DNA of 64,000 nucleotides from Hygrophila difformis (GCA_030278955.1 JAOANR010000003.1:21909050-21973049), one strand, 5' to 3'; positions 1 to 12,410 are shown, counted from the stretch's first letter. Numbers and translations are program-made. Notes: generated from the letters alone by a model not told the origin.

Positions 1-666
1 TTATTTTTTGTTCAAATTCAAAATATATATACTATTAGTACTAATAGCTCTAAAATTAAAATTTGCTACTCTAGTAGCTATTATTTTTCTTCCATTACAA
101 AAACATCTATGTATTTAATATAGGATATTAGAGGTATATATATTTGTATATATATTATTAATAATTAATTTTTTTCATTATCAAATTTTCATATTATTTA
201 ATTAGTTATATTTTATTTCAACTGTATTTTTATTGGTAAATTCAGTTTAATTTTTAAACTTATAGCTAGTCTTTACTCCTTATAAAATTTAATAATTCAT
301 TCAATCTTGCGGTGAAAGAAAAATCTTAATAAAATAATATATCTTTTTGAAAATATTAAATAATATGAAATACTATTTTATATAGTTTAATAAAATAAAT
401 ATTAAATTAATTTTATGTATTAATAAAATATAATTCTTTTTATAGGCCCATTTATTTATTTATTTATTTTTTGCTAAGGGCCTCTAAAATGTTCAGGACA
501 TCCCTGGATGTCATGCGCTCATTTATACTACTTAAATAAGCACGACGATAAATTAAAATAATGGTTGCTCATTATAAATTTATTGATGTTAGTAATTGGT
601 AATGTTTGATAATATAACTTAACCTATAGTAATTGTGTCTAAAGACAAAAGATTGTGGCCAACACA
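1..666. other. AT-rich intergenic DNA, no gene seen
   Basis: Very AT-rich sequence with short A/T runs and no coding potential. Around 475-510 a stretch reading GGGCCTCTAAAATG resembles the right end of the small hAT element at 23958-25011, but no matching left end or target duplication was found. The segment ends at the first copy of the LINE target duplication (667-679). Confidence 0.6.
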
Positions 667-751
667 TAGAAGGATAGTTTTTTTTTTTTTTTTTGAATAG
701 CCAAGGGGCCAGATAACATAATAAGAGCAAAAGCAGAAGAAATAAAAGAAA

Positions 752-3700
752 CTAAGGGAAATACAGCATAGGCGGATCACAACCAAGGGAACCAAGTCCC
801 TGAGGCATCCGCAAAGAGTTTCCCCCGGATAAAATCGGGCGGAAACGCCCATGTGGTAAAGAACTCTTCCTTATATGATCCATGTCGAGCAAGTCCGTCC
901 GCCACTTTGTTACCCTCCCGTAGCACATGAGAGATCCCAACCATTCGAAATTTAGCCTCAAGGTCCTGATCCAGCGCAAGATGGGAGCAATGATATGAGA
1001 GGCATCCGTCATCTCAACCATTTTGATGGCCGCCTGAGAGTCTGTGTAGATTTGGACAGATTTGATCTCAAGCCCAGCTGCAAGTTCCAGTCCATGAGCA
1101 ATGCCGGCGAGTTCAGCAAAGAGGATAGAAGTCTTCCCAAGAAAGCCGCACCCGCCTCCACACCACTGACTATTATCCTCACGAACAACGAACCCAAATC
1201 CGGCTCTCCCACTAGTCCCCAGCAGACTACCATCCGTATGGATAATGTTACTAGTGAACCCCAACATGTTCCATCGCACAAACCTCTGAATCCGCTGCCT
1301 CAGGGAGGACGAAGTGCTGGTCATTTCGATGTCCCGACAACAGGTCTGGATATCTTTCAAAAGTACCCTGTGAGGCTTCTCATCCCCTCTAAAAATCCTA
1401 ACGTTTCTTTCCAGCCAAAACGTCCAAATTGCCATTATAAACCTCACCCCATAGGTTCTGTAAAGGGCTTTCAGAAGGATCCTGATATCATTTTGCCTCA
1501 TCTAATCACAATCTGAAGGGATATCCATACGGAGCAGCCTTCAGCAGCGCTTGACCCAATTGCAATGAAAGAGGCAGTGACCCCATGTTTCCCTATTCGT
1601 GCCGCATAACGTGCAAAGGGGGGAGAGGCTAAGCTTTCTGTGGTATCTAGTTTCATTAACCGGGAGGGAGTTATGTGAAATTAGCCATAGAAAGAAACCA
1701 ACCTTTTCCGGGATGTTGACATGCCACATCCAAGTCCAGTCCTGTGAAGGGGATTCAAGCTTCAACAGGAGATTATAAGCCGACTTCACCGTGTATTTCC
1801 CATCCTGATGTGCTGCTCAAGTCCAAATATCTGGAAGGCTCTCATCCAAGAAGGGTGGAGGGGCCGCCTTAATATCGTGTAGCAGCAGGGGGGAATTTGA
1901 GAAGTAATGCCATCCCAATTCCATTGTCGACCACTAATAACATCTTTAACTCTCAGCATACTGTCCCTTGTTTCCACGAATGGTAAGGACGGCCGAAGTT
2001 GCTGGCCATTCCACCAGGAGGAGAACCAAAGAGAAGCGTTGCCATAACCAAGTCTTAATTGGAAACCATGCCTGAGGAAGGGGAATGCTTTATGTACAGT
2101 TTTGATCAGTTGGGACCGAACACTGCCATGAGAGGAAAATGAGAGGTCATTGACAGAAAACCCCTCCTGTGCTAGCTGAACCCAAGGTTTATCCGGCGAA
2201 TGAATGAGCCTCCATATGACTCCCTAGGAGAGCCGTGTTCATAGTTCTCGCCCTTCTAGTCCCTAGTCCCCCTACCGCCCTTGGAGTAGAGACCGTATTC
2301 CAGTTTACCAAGTTAAGCCCTTTTCATTCTCTATTCTTCCATAAGAAGTTCCTTATTTTCTTCTCTATTGCATCACAAATAGACTCGGGAAGCCAAAATA
2401 GTTGCATGTAGTACGTGGGAATGGCTGAGAGGACCGCTCTGCATAGCGTAAGCCGACCGGCCTTATTCAAAAATTTGGAAGCCCAACCAGTGAGCTTGGA
2501 ATCCATCTTGTCAATAATGAAAGAGAAGTCAGAACTCTTGGGCCGTTAAATGAATGTAGGAAACCCAAGATAAGTGCCTAGAAAATCTGATGCTGGGATA
2601 CCAAGGCCATCAGCTATCCACTCCCTTTCTGTCTGGGGCAGATACTTGGGGATGAAAAGTTTAGAGTTTAGCGGGTTCAGATTCAACCCAGACATCCCAG
2701 CAAATCTCTCCAATGTCTTAGCAATGGCGTCTATGCTCGATCTCTTCACCAAGGAGCAGAAGATCAAGTTGTCAGCAAATAATAAGTGCGAGATCTCTAC
2801 CCCTCATTGAGACAACCGAATAGGTGCCCAAGTCCCCCTATAAACCTCTTGTTGAATCATTATGGAGAGCTTTTCCATGACTAAAAAGAAGAGATGGGGA
2901 GATAATGGGTCCCCCTGTCTAAGCCCCCTCTCTGGCCGAAATTCCTCAAGTATGCGACTGTTCCAAATGACTGAAAAGGATGGCGAGGAAACACAATATA
3001 TGATCATTTGTACTGTCGATTTAGGGAAATCCATCTCGTGAAGGCATGACTTTAGAAATTCCCAATTAACATGATCGTAAACTTTTTCTACATGAATCTT
3101 GAGGATCACACCCTTAAGTCTTGAGGCCCTTCCAGTGAGATGCCCCATAAGTTCCTGAAGAGTCACAACATTATCAATATTCCCCTTACCCGGCAAGAAG
3201 GTTGATTGGTGAAGAGATATATTGTGTTTGAGAATAGGCTGAATGCGGTTGACAATAATTTTAGTCAACAGTTTGTACAAGACATTGCATAAGGTGATTG
3301 GTCTAAAATTCTTGAAATTAGCAGGGGAGAGGTTTTAGGGATTAGGCAGATATAAGCGCAAGCAAGCTCCTGTCTGAAGCTTCTCCTGATCATAGTCTGT
3401 CTAAGGAAGTTGAACACTGAGTCCCCTATAGTATTCCAGAATTTCTTGTAGAAAAGGGCCGGGAACCCATCCGGGTGACCAGGCCTGGAGCATTGTAGGG
3501 TTTGATATCAGAGACCACCTCATCGACTTCCTCTCTGTAAAGCTCAGCTTCCAGTTGGATTTTATCTCCACACTGGCTGGGGGAAGCCTGGGGATAGATA
3601 CTTCCCCATCCGTAGGGAGGCAATGGGGCGGGGCAGAAAACAATTTCACAAAATATTCCCTGGCTTCATGTTGCAGCATTTGATCATCCTCACACCAAGA

Positions 3701-4855
3701 TCCGTCCGCTAGATAAAGCCCATGGACACGGTTATGGTGCCTGCGGTAGTTAGCAATGGCATGGAAATAGGCCGAGTTACAGTCTCCCAATCTAACCCAA
3801 CTATTCTTGGCCCTTTGAAACCATTGGATTTCTTCTTGAATCAACAATTTATTATGTTCTTGCTTGAGTTCAATCTCTAGAAGGTGTAGCCGAACCAAAT
3901 CCATTCTCTCCCAGACTACTGAAATCCCAGCAAGTCTCTTTTTAATTTTCACCTTCTTCCAATAAATGTTGCGAACATTTGTTCTATGAAATGTGATAGA
4001 AGCTTCCTTAACAGAGTTCAGCTGATGGAAAATGGACGGAGCATCAGGAAACCAAGAGTTCCTAACCACGTCGTGATAGTCTGTCAAGGCCGCCCATGAT
4101 GCTTCCTACCGAAAGGGTTTAAACAGCGGGGCAGGGGGATGAAGGCCACAATGCACCAGAATAGGTGAGTGATCCGATCCCAGTCTTTCCAGAGTGTGAG
4201 CAAATCCAAGAGGAAAGCTAGACAACCACTCCAGATTTATGACGCATCTATCCAACCTCTTCCTAATTTGATTCATACTCCCAAAGGGTCTCGCCCAAGT
4301 GAACATACATCCTTGAGTGTTGATGGTTGAAAACCCACAATCAAGGAGAAGATCACTAAATTCTTCGGCACAACGAAGATTAAACAGCCCTCCCTGTACC
4401 TCATTCGAAGCGAGAATTTGGTTCCAATCACCCACAATCGCCCAAGGCCCATCAACCAACTCCTTAATCTCTCGGAGACTACTCCAATCCTTACATCTGT
4501 CAGGAAAATGAGGAGAAGCATACACGGCCGTTGCTAGCCAACTCATATTTCCATTGGAGAGATTAATAGTAACAAATCTCTCCCTGACATCAAAAACTTA
4601 CGTCTTGATATTCAAACCAATCTTAATAAGAGTCCACAGACCCCCAGCCCGGCCCCTAGCTTCTTGAATGTAAATAGGGTTATACCCGGCTTTCAAAAGC
4701 ACATTCTGACTTTTAGAAAAGAGGGATTGAGGTTCTAATAAGAAAATCAAATCTGGAGAGTGGCACCGCAGAAAGTCCAGAAAGAAACGACGCTTGTCTA
4801 TCCTAAGAATTCCTCCCACATTCCATGAGAATATTTTGAAATTTTTAAAATCCAT
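752..4855 (-). pseudogene. LINE ORF2 (endonuclease-RT-RNase H), multiply broken
   Basis: The ATG at 4855 starts an apurinic-like endonuclease (SWNVGGI, then GDWNQIL and GSDHSPI in the 4106-4546 segment). Next come the RT N-terminal region (3401-4087), the RT palm (2804-3280, with GLRQGDPLSP), the thumb (2324-2506), a zf-RVT segment (1541-1789, with NIPEKVGFFLW and CTLCG) and a C-terminal RNase H (752-1501, with IHTDGS, ELAG, TDSQAA). The palm catalytic motif near 2775 reads FADN rather than FADD. A frameshift near 930 moves the RNase H tail (conserved LREGN region) out of frame. Several further frameshifts and stops separate the blocks. ORF2 of an intact element performs target-primed reverse transcription; this copy cannot. 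Confidence 0.9.
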
Positions 4856-5345
4856 AAAAAATATAGAAAATATTGGAACCTAGGAAGGAAGAAAAGGCCC
4901 TTACCTTCCCTAAGATTGCATAGCTGAAACGCCATCCGTACCCTCGCCGTTCGACGGATCCTCAACTGTCCTTTTTTTTGCCGGAACTGAGATTTCAGGG
5001 AACTGAACATCTGCTTCGTCCTCAGATGAAGGAGAGCACGGGCTCGCTTGGGCACTGCTGGAATACGCTTCTGGGCCCTTTGGGTATATCCACTTGTGGT
5101 TGGACCTTCACCCTGTTGGGCTTCTTCCCCAATGGACCCTTACCCAGCCTGTTATCATCTCTTGATAGGCCCACTCGCTTTAGAATATTGGGAGGCCGAT
5201 TTTCTCGTCCCTCTATTTTTATTGGCCCAGACTTAATGATAGCCGGCCCAACTGACTTTTTCTTGCCGTTAGGTTTTCTCTTGACATCCTTAATCCACTC
5301 TGCTCCATTTGGTTGTGGTGGGGCGCTACTCCTCTTGATACTCTG

Positions 5346-6436
5346 CTAGAGTCTCGCCTTTTCCATCAAAACCCTCCCCGTGACTTCCTCTTTAGAGTTT
5401 TCTTTCTGATATCCAATCTGACCTCCAAAATTTGTCTCTTCACTTTCCATGTTAGTTGCCCCATCATGCACTTCTATAGTTTCAAACTTCTCAGTTTTAT
5501 ACCCATTCCCGGAGTTGGTAATTTCAAACGTTTCCCTGTCAGGGCTTGTGCTGCCCTTTGAAATTTCAACCGCCCTTTTGTCCTCACCAGTCAAAAGCAT
5601 CGCCGGAGCAGAATCAACGGTGGTCATCGGCTTGTTGGAGCATCCAGTGCTTGAGTGCCCGTATCTTTAGCATTTGTTGCATAGTAGGTGTAACCTCTCG
5701 TATGCTACCTTGTGCCATCTCTCCCCTATCAACACACTAGACACCATCGGAAGATTCAAATCAATCTCAATGCAGACTCTTACATACTTCCCACGGTTCA
5801 CTCCTTTGGTTATAGCATCAACCCGGACAGGGGTCCTCAGTGCGGATGCCATTCTGGTAAGTAGGAGTTCGTCAAAAAATTCAAAACAGAGGCCCTGAAA
5901 ACGTGCCCACACAACAGTTTTTTTGGGTGTTTCTGCATCGGCTATAAAGTTGGGTCTCCAAGGGCACACGGTTATGTAACTATCGAAGACCATCCATGGC
6001 CCTTCCTTGAGGACTTTAGTGCGGCCTTCTTCTCTATCAAACTTTACCAGGAAGTAGCCGACATCCATGTCCACCATGTGGAACCGGCTTTGAAGTTTCC
6101 ACTTATTTGAGAGTCTGTCTCGCAGAGCCATATAGCCGACTCTATTGCCCAAGACGGAGATGATGAGACTGTCTTCATACGGTTTGCAGAGGCGTTTATG
6201 CAGTTTGGGATCCACTGTTATCCTGCGTTTTAATATGTCCCCATCTACAAAGTCCAACTTGATTAGTTCAGCATTGGCTGGGTCATCGATGAGGGGTTTG
6301 GGAATGGCCTCTCTTCCGGCCAACACCTTATCTCGGAAGGAGGCTGCTTGCGGTCTGGCGAACTGGAAAGGCTGGGGGTTGATCAGCGGGTTCGGGGAAG
6401 AGGGGGAGTGAGGGAGAGATCACAGGGGTCTGCCAT
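5346..6436 (-). pseudogene. LINE ORF1 (DUF4283/zinc-knuckle RNA-binding protein), broken
   Basis: The minus-strand ATG at 6436 opens a reading frame that meets a stop after about 17 codons. The main frame resumes with FRDKVLAG-like sequence near 6330 and continues through a DUF4283-like domain (motifs KEGPWMVFDSY, WARFQGL) to a CCHC knuckle near 5640-5680. There the C-x2-C-x4-H-x4-C spacing is kept, but a TAA sits just after the second Cys. The frame continues as 5346-5627. In plant L1 elements ORF1 binds the element RNA and acts in the retrotransposition particle. At least one frameshift and one nonsense codon make this copy non-functional. Confidence 0.85.
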
Positions 6437-6516
6437 TAGAAGGATAGTTAAAATGGCACAGTAAATGCGAAGTCATATTTAGGGTTCAACAAGTTGAATG
6501 ATATCATATATCAGTC

Positions 6517-6560
6517 TAGAGGTGTCGAAACGGGCCCGCGGGGCGACACGGGCCGGCCCG
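6517..6560. repeat. hAT left terminal inverted repeat
   Basis: Begins TAGAGGTGTCGAAAC and runs into GC-rich GGGCCCGCGGGG sequence. It pairs imperfectly with the reverse complement of 10780-10823. Confidence 0.75.
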
Positions 6561-7442
6561 CGCAGGCCCCCAAACTTTTGTGGGCTTGAACGGGGCGAGC
6601 TCGAATGGGGCGGGCTCGAAATACCTAAGTCCCACCCGCCCCACGTGCGGGCTGCGGGTAATGCGGGCTGGCCTGCAGGCTTTCTATAAAAAAAATTTCA
6701 GATTTATTTTTTTTAATTAAATTTTTTTGGTGAACTTTTTTAAAAATAAAACTGACAATTGAAGTATAAGAAACAATTATTACAACAAATTAATAAACTT
6801 TTTGTAGTGAGTTTCCAGACAGCAGAACTTATAATACAAATGGAATCATGATCTGACAAGCATAAAAGTGCAATTACAGCTCAACAATTTGTCCCCTGGG
6901 AACTAGAAAGAAAGACATAGCACATCAAATTAATTCAATCCATTCAACACCGTTGTCCATTTATCCTAAAAAAGACAGAGCTGAAATTTGGAAACTACAA
7001 GCACTGTGCTTAAAACTAGATAAATCAACGACCTCCTTGTTACGCAAAAACATGCTACTTCAAGTCTCCAACAAAAGTGAAATACCTAAAACAAATCAAT
7101 TAAGTGAGTCAAGAGTTCATCCTTTTTTACAAGACAACACAAATAAATCAAATTGAATTAAATAAGAATAAATCCACTTCATTTCACCTTTCAAAAGGAT
7201 TCGAGTACATCAACATCAAAAGCCTCTTCATTTTGATCATCGCCTTCATCAATACTATGCAAGTCATTCGATCCTTCACATGAAAAGCTTCATTTGCTCT
7301 CCAAAATATCATCATCTGTTGCAAATAAAATATGATTGAAACAAATAAAACATAGAACTTGTCTGCACGCATAGACTTCTATATCATTAACATGTAAAGG
7401 ATTATATTTAAAATGAAACAAATTTAAATTAAATATTATAAC

Positions 7443-10062
7443 TTAATACAATTTAACACTAAAAGAAAATCCATGTAACCAATACCGTGTGCAGACCAAA
7501 GTTTGGAACTTGTTTTGAAGCATAGAACTTCTATATTTGATTAGCACACGACCACCAATAGAGAATGTTGATTCGGAAGCAACTGTGGTAATTGGAATGG
7601 CCAATACATCACATGCCATTAATGCAAGCTCGGAAAATCGATGGCTTTGATCTTTCCAATATGCCAAGACATCCATATCTTGATAGTGCTTGTACTCAAG
7701 TTTTTGCTCCTCCAAATAAATATCCAATTCACTCTTTCATGCACTTGTCATGCTTTGACTTTCAAATACCAATATTTCCTACATAAATAAGAAATGTTAT
7801 AAAAGAATAAATATAAGAACAAGGCTCACTAACAGAAAATAAGTATATGAAACTTATTCATTGTCCTCAAGAAAATAAGCATATGCTAAACCTAAATAAA
7901 GTTTGCCAAGGACTACAAATTTTTCTTTTATAATGCAATCAAGTTCTTGAATTCCAGCACCAGAGTCGGATCCCTTGGATTTATTTAGCTAGCTCTCTTA
8001 ACAGATACAGACCAGAGTAGTAGAACCTTCTCAAATCTCAAAACATTATAACAATGCCAAAGTCATCCATGAAATTAACAGTTATATGCCAAAATAATAC
8101 GATATCAGGTCATTAAAAAGAGAGAGCATACCATACCATACTAGACAGCAAAATACAGATGGGCATTGTTTAAGAAGAGTCTGCAGAGAAATGTCTGTGT
8201 AGATTAAACATTCCAAATCAGGCAAAAAGTCAATGGATATAATGCCACCTCTCAGATGATCCAGAACAATAAAGAACATAAACCAAACAGAACAGAACAT
8301 AAAAGGCACATTTCCTCCAATGCTAAACCTACTGACCTACTTAATTTCAGCAGCAAGGCACATTTCCTTCAATTTCCCACCTCAAATTTTCCTTTTTACT
8401 CAAAAACCAGTATCACTAATTATACAATAACAGAGAAGTTTGCTTTCAAAGTAAATAAATAAAATTAGATAAATACTCACATTGAACAACTTCCCAGTGA
8501 CTCCCCTAATTTGCTTTGATGTAGATTGATAAGAAGTTTGCAATTGTGAAGAACTTGAATTTGAAGAAATGTTATAGCTTTCAAAAAGCTTATACAACTT
8601 CCTCTTTACAAGTGATATCTTCTCTTGGCACATTGAATCATCAGTTTCAACCTTAGAATAAAAATAACCCAACAATTGCAACTTTATTCGGGGGTCAAGG
8701 ACGGCTCCAAGTGCAAGCACAATACTATAGTCACTCCAATACTTGTCAAATTTAACAATCATACTTGCACAGATAGAATTTATGATTGAATCATTATTCA
8801 ACAAGTTATGCTTTAACAAGCATTCGATCTTCCAAACTTGCATAAAATACAAATTTGAGGTTGGATATGAAGTGCCCGAAATCAAGTTAGTTGTCTCATA
8901 AAAGGGCTCGAGAAACTCATACAACTTCTCACCTTTTCTCCACTCATCATTAGAAAGACACCATTTATAACCACTATCTTTCAATTGGAGAGAAGCAAAT
9001 GCTTTTTTATACCGTAGGGCACTATCCAACATCAAATAGGTAGAATTCCATCTAGTGCACATATCCAACTTTAAACCAACACTAGAATCAATATCCTTAT
9101 TTTCCTCTACACACTTCTGGAATAATCTTTTCCTACCTTCAGAACTTTTCACATATTTCATAGAGTCTCTAATCTTGCTCAAAGCTTCAACACCAAACTT
9201 TAAACCATCTTGGACAATAAGGTTTAAAATATGAGCAGAACACCGAATATGAAAAAACTCACCACCACACAAGAGGTTTTCATTCAGTTGATCTTTCAAA
9301 ATACCTTGCATTGCATCATTGCTCGAAGCATTGTCCAATGTCAAAGAAAATATTTTCTTCTCAATCCCCCAAACCCTCAAAAAAGTCAATATTTTGGAAG
9401 CCAATTCAATACCCGAATGTGGATGGGGAAAATGCTCAAAATTCAGTATTTTGCTATTCAGCTTCCAATTGCTATCAACAAAATGAGCAGTCAAGCAAAT
9501 ATATGTCTCGCTAGTGCATGAAGTCCAAACATCGGAAGTTAAGAAAATTCTATGAGGAATACTAATTAAAACTTCATTGAGTTTAGCCCTTTCTGCTAAA
9601 TATAACTTGTTTATATCAGAAACAAGAGTGTTTCTAGTTATGCAAGGAATTGATGGACAAATATAGTTTAATAAACTTCTAATGCCATCATATTCAACAA
9701 ATGAGAAAGGCAAATCATGCTTGACCACAGCACTAGCTAGCAATCTTCGAGCAACTTTGAAATCCACCTTTTTACTCTTAAATTTTCCATCTACACCAAC
9801 AAACATTTGCCCCAACAAACATTTGCCCTACATCATGAAATTTCAGTTTCTTGCACCCTGCAATATGCCTCTTCAAAGTAGAAGTACCATATTTTCGATC
9901 CCCACCTTTTAACTTTTTTTTTTTACAGCCCTTACATTCAGCATCATCTCCACTCTTTGTAAAATAATTCCAAACTTCAGAAAATTTTCTAGATTTCGCA
10001 GTCGAATCCTTAGGTGGGGCTGAACTTCGTCTGTTCTCAATTTCACTCATTTTAAGAGTCAA
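7443..10062 (-). pseudogene. hAT transposase (BED zinc finger, RNase H-like core, hATC), broken
   Basis: Exon 1 (10062-8481) starts MTLKMSEIENR and carries a BED zinc finger (C-x2-C, then HIAGC) in about the first 80 residues. The RNase H-like hAT core follows (TSDVWTS, LTLDNASSND, RCSAHILNL, LDMCTRWNSTYLML). An intron of 702 bp (8480-7779; donor GTGAGT, acceptor TATGTAG, phase 0) precedes exon 2 (7778-7443), which holds the hATC dimerisation domain (ATTVASESTFS-like, here ITTVASESTFSIGG). Two lesions are visible. A 16-bp tandem duplication (9796-9811 and 9812-9827) shifts the frame just after the BED finger, and a TGA (7737-7739) lies in exon 2. The reconstructed length of about 640 codons is normal for RICESLEEPER-like transposases. 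The product would excise and reinsert the element. Confidence 0.88.
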
Positions 10063-10779
10063 AAGGCAGCAAATACAGTTATAAGTGTAATCTAAAATTC
10101 AGCTTACCACAACCACTGTAATCTGTAAAAACATAAACAAAAGAAGAAAAAAAACTAAATAAGAATCCCAACAGAATACTAAAGCTATTAGTTCTAAAAC
10201 AATCTCCAAAATTAAAGAATGAATACTTAAAACTCAAGTACAGTGGGCCGATTGGAAAACAGAAGCCGATTGGAAAACTTAAAACTTAATAATAATTCTA
10301 AAACTCAAAATAAATGAAAACTTACAGACTCAATGAGATGAGGAGCCGATTGGTGGGCTATCAGGCAACAACCGACGCAGCCATTGTGGTGAGGAGGCCG
10401 ACACCGCGACGGCAACAATATAACAGAAATGCGGCTGTGACTTCGGTGGTGTCGCTGGAGCAAATCGCGAAGAGGGTGCAGAATGTGAGGATAAAGATGT
10501 AGATAGACTCAAGTATGGTGGTCGGAATGGTGAGCGAGCGCTGGAACGGCAGAACAGAAGAGAGGAGAACAGAAGCCGAATGGAAGAAAAATAAGTTTGT
10601 TGCGCTCCTTGGCTCTTTGGTAGGGTTTGTCCCCAATTTTTTTTTAAAAAATTGAAGCCTGCGGGCTAGCCCGCCCCAAACGGATCAAACCCGTATGGGC
10701 CTACAGTTCGTTTGAGTTTGGGCCCATTTTTAAACGGGCCTTCATTTTAAAGGCCCAACCCGCATATTGTGGGCTGCGG

Positions 10780-10823
10780 GGCGGGCCGGCCCAACGGGCC
10801 GGACCCGTGTTTTGACAGGCCTA
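10780..10823. repeat. hAT right terminal inverted repeat
   Basis: Ends GTTTTGACAGGCCTA; inverse of the left end at 6517 with a few mismatches. A GC-rich subterminal block (GGGCCGGCCC) lies just inside. Confidence 0.75.
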
Positions 10824-11059
10824 CATGTCACCATCAAAAAAAGAAAATTATTTTTTTTAAACAAAAAAAAGAAGAAGAAGACGACGACCCATAAATCAGG
10901 TGGTAATTATATTATCGTCATCTTTTTATTTCAATATCTTACTTTTCCTTTAGCCATATATATTATTCCCGCACTTAATAAAATTCGCTAATCATTTTTG
11001 TGCAAATTATGGTTCATATTTTATTTATTAATCATTTTGATTTTTTTCTTCGGGAAATT
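10824..11059. other. Short AT-rich spacer between hAT and EPRV1
   Basis: Contains a GAAGAAGAAGACGACGAC purine run and AT-rich DNA. No gene is seen. Confidence 0.5.
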
Positions 11060-11079
11060 TAAGAAAAACCCACCAAAAT

Positions 11080-11170
11080 CTTCAAAGTTTAAGATAGGTA
11101 CCCAATTGAATTTTTCTTTAAGATAGGTACCCAATAGTTTTGCTTTGTTTAAGAAAGGTACCTAATAAAA
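11080..11170. repeat. GGTACC phrase repeats upstream of the EPRV1 primer site
   Basis: The phrase AAGATAGGTACCCAAT recurs at about 50-bp intervals (near 11091, 11141 and, diverged, 11155). Related phrases occur at 21840-21950 at the other end of EPRV1. They are probably the two sides of the viral leader, opened on integration. Confidence 0.5.
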
Positions 11171-11248
11171 CACTATAACCAAAAACATTAAATGAGTTTA
11201 ACGCTTCTCTAAAAAGTGCCCAAAAAACACACACCCCCTCTAAAAATT

Positions 11249-11261
11249 TGGTATCAGAGCA
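11249..11261 (+). other. Minus-strand primer-binding site (tRNA-Met) of EPRV1
   Basis: TGGTATCAGAGCA matches the plant initiator tRNA-Met 3' end complement (TGGTATCAGAGCC) at 12 of 13 positions. This is the standard caulimovirid priming site. It is followed at 11530 by the first ORF. Confidence 0.85.
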
Positions 11262-11529
11262 TAAGTTGCGATTTTAGGGCTTATGGCTAATGACGGATTA
11301 AAAGATGATCAAAACACGATTAAATTAAATGAAAATATCAATTATGAAAAATTCTTAATAATTGACATTGAAAAGAAAAAGCTATTTAAAAACCAAACTA
11401 AAGATTGTAAGATTTGTAAATAAAATAAAATAAAAATAAAAAGAGTAAAACTCAAGAAAAATAGAACCTTTAAAAATTATTGCAAACTAATCATAAGGAT
11501 AGAAGCTTTAAGACAACACTTAAAAACTC

Positions 11530-11931
11530 ATGAATAAAATGTTAACAAATAAAAACATGGATAAACAAAGAAGTCTTCAATCAATTGAAGCAAAAATGGA
11601 TAAGTTAGAATTATTAGGAAAACAAAATAATACAAATCTTAAAGTAATATTAGAAAACCAAACATACTTATCAACCCAATATGATAAATCATCTAGTGGA
11701 ATGAAAAACTTATCTAAAACCATAACAACACTCCAATATGAAAGTTCTAAACTAGTTAATGATGTCCCAAATCCAAGGAAAATCATTAACCATAGTGAAG
11801 AATTAAAACAACTACAAGATAAGGTTGAAAAGCTTGATAAAGAAATAAAGGAAATTAAAAATATTGTTGAAAATAATATTGAGAATGTAAATGAAATGTG
11901 TAACAAAATCATAAAAATTATTAAAGGATAA
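11530..11931 (+). CDS. EPRV1 ORF1, coiled-coil protein of unknown function
   Basis: An uninterrupted 133-codon ORF beginning MNKMLTNKNMDKQRS, rich in Lys, Glu and Asn. Heptad-like hydrophobic spacing in the C-terminal half (KQLQDKVEKLDKEIKEIKN) predicts a coiled coil. Its TAA overlaps the ATG of the next ORF (TAATG), a coupling typical of badna/tungrovirus small ORFs. The position, first after the primer site, matches P1 of those viruses, whose role is poorly defined. No enzyme motif is visible. It is intact but lies in an otherwise broken element, so expression is doubtful. Confidence 0.7.
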   Translation: MNKMLTNKNMDKQRSLQSIEAKMDKLELLGKQNNTNLKVILENQTYLSTQYDKSSSGMKNLSKTITTLQYESSKLVNDVPNPRKIINHSEELKQLQDKVEKLDKEIKEIKNIVENNIENVNEMCNKIIKIIKG

Positions 11932-12410
11932 TGAAAACAGCCTTGAAAGAAGTTAAAGAAACAATAGAAAACTTTAAACAAGAAATTAATAATAAATTTA
12001 AAGAATTAAACAAAGAATTAGTAGAAGTAAAACTGAATGTTAATGATCTTCATAAGAAGATTGGCGAAATAACAGATTATAACAGAACAAATAACACAAA
12101 TATTAATCTAATTGATAAAAAAATAAAAGAGCTTGTAACAACTGAAATATTAAAGAAAAAAATTGATGATGTACATGTTCAAATGGAAAACATGAAAAAA
12201 TATCAAGACCCTGCATTAAGAATAGCCATTGAAAGCATAAATGAAAAACTTGAAAGAATACAAGCTGTTAGAATACCTGAAGATAATACAATAAAACAAC
12301 TAGCTGAACAAATTGCAAAATTACCTGCAGAAGCTAGAAGGAAAACTAAACCACAAGAAAAATTAAATTTTTGGGTTGTAAAACCAGACGAAAAATATTT
12401 ACAAAAATGA
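11931..12410 (+). CDS. EPRV1 ORF2, coiled-coil virion-associated-like protein
   Basis: An uninterrupted 159-codon ORF starting MKTALKEVKETIENF. Long alpha-helical, charged repeats (KEINNKFKELNKELVEVK region) suggest a coiled coil, with a Lys/Pro-rich C-terminal tail (LPAEARRKTKPQEK). Its TGA overlaps the next ATG (ATGA at 12407-12410). By position and character it resembles P2 or virion-associated proteins of badna/tungrovirus-like caulimovirids, which bind virions and nucleic acid. This is inference from order and composition, not from a conserved domain I can see. Confidence 0.65.
   Translation: MKTALKEVKETIENFKQEINNKFKELNKELVEVKLNVNDLHKKIGEITDYNRTNNTNINLIDKKIKELVTTEILKKKIDDVHVQMENMKKYQDPALRIAIESINEKLERIQAVRIPEDNTIKQLAEQIAKLPAEARRKTKPQEKLNFWVVKPDEKYLQK

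Larger units (their letters stand above)
680..6436 (-). mobile_element. Decayed LINE (L1-type) retrotransposon, near full length
   Basis: Flanked by an exact 13-bp target duplication, TAGAAGGATAGTT, at 667-679 and 6437-6449. The poly(A) tail appears as a T-run at about 680-694, so the element reads on the minus strand. In order it encodes ORF1 (DUF4283-like plus CCHC knuckle), endonuclease, reverse transcriptase, zf-RVT and RNase H, all broken by stops and frameshifts. The first minus-strand base after the right duplication begins an ATG (6434-6436), so essentially no 5' UTR remains; this suggests slight 5' truncation or a very short leader. The RT box is FADN instead of FADD, so this copy is dead. 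Confidence 0.95.
6517..10823 (-). mobile_element. hAT-superfamily DNA transposon (RICESLEEPER type)
   Basis: A GC-rich terminal inverted repeat begins TAGAGGTGTCGAAAC at 6517. The reverse complement of the right end begins TAGGCCTGTCAAAAC at 10823. The ends are followed by GGGCC-rich subterminal sequence on both sides, and the interior carries a hAT transposase on the minus strand. An 8-bp target duplication is expected for hAT, but the flanks (TATCAGTC left, CATGTCAC right) do not match, so one flank has changed or an end is misplaced. Length is 4307 bp. It is a once-autonomous copy, now disabled. Confidence 0.85.

Noticed and set aside
475..515. Right end of another hAT MITE
   Set aside because: GGGCCTCTAAAATG resembles the end at 25011, but no partner terminus or duplication is seen in the window.
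995..1516. Plus-strand open frame of 173 codons opposite the LINE RNase H
   Set aside because: Shadow of the minus-strand coding sequence; the minus frame has recognisable RNase H motifs.
6509..6516. 8-bp target duplication of the hAT element at 6517-10823
   Set aside because: TATCAGTC and CATGTCAC (10824-10831) agree at only about three positions.
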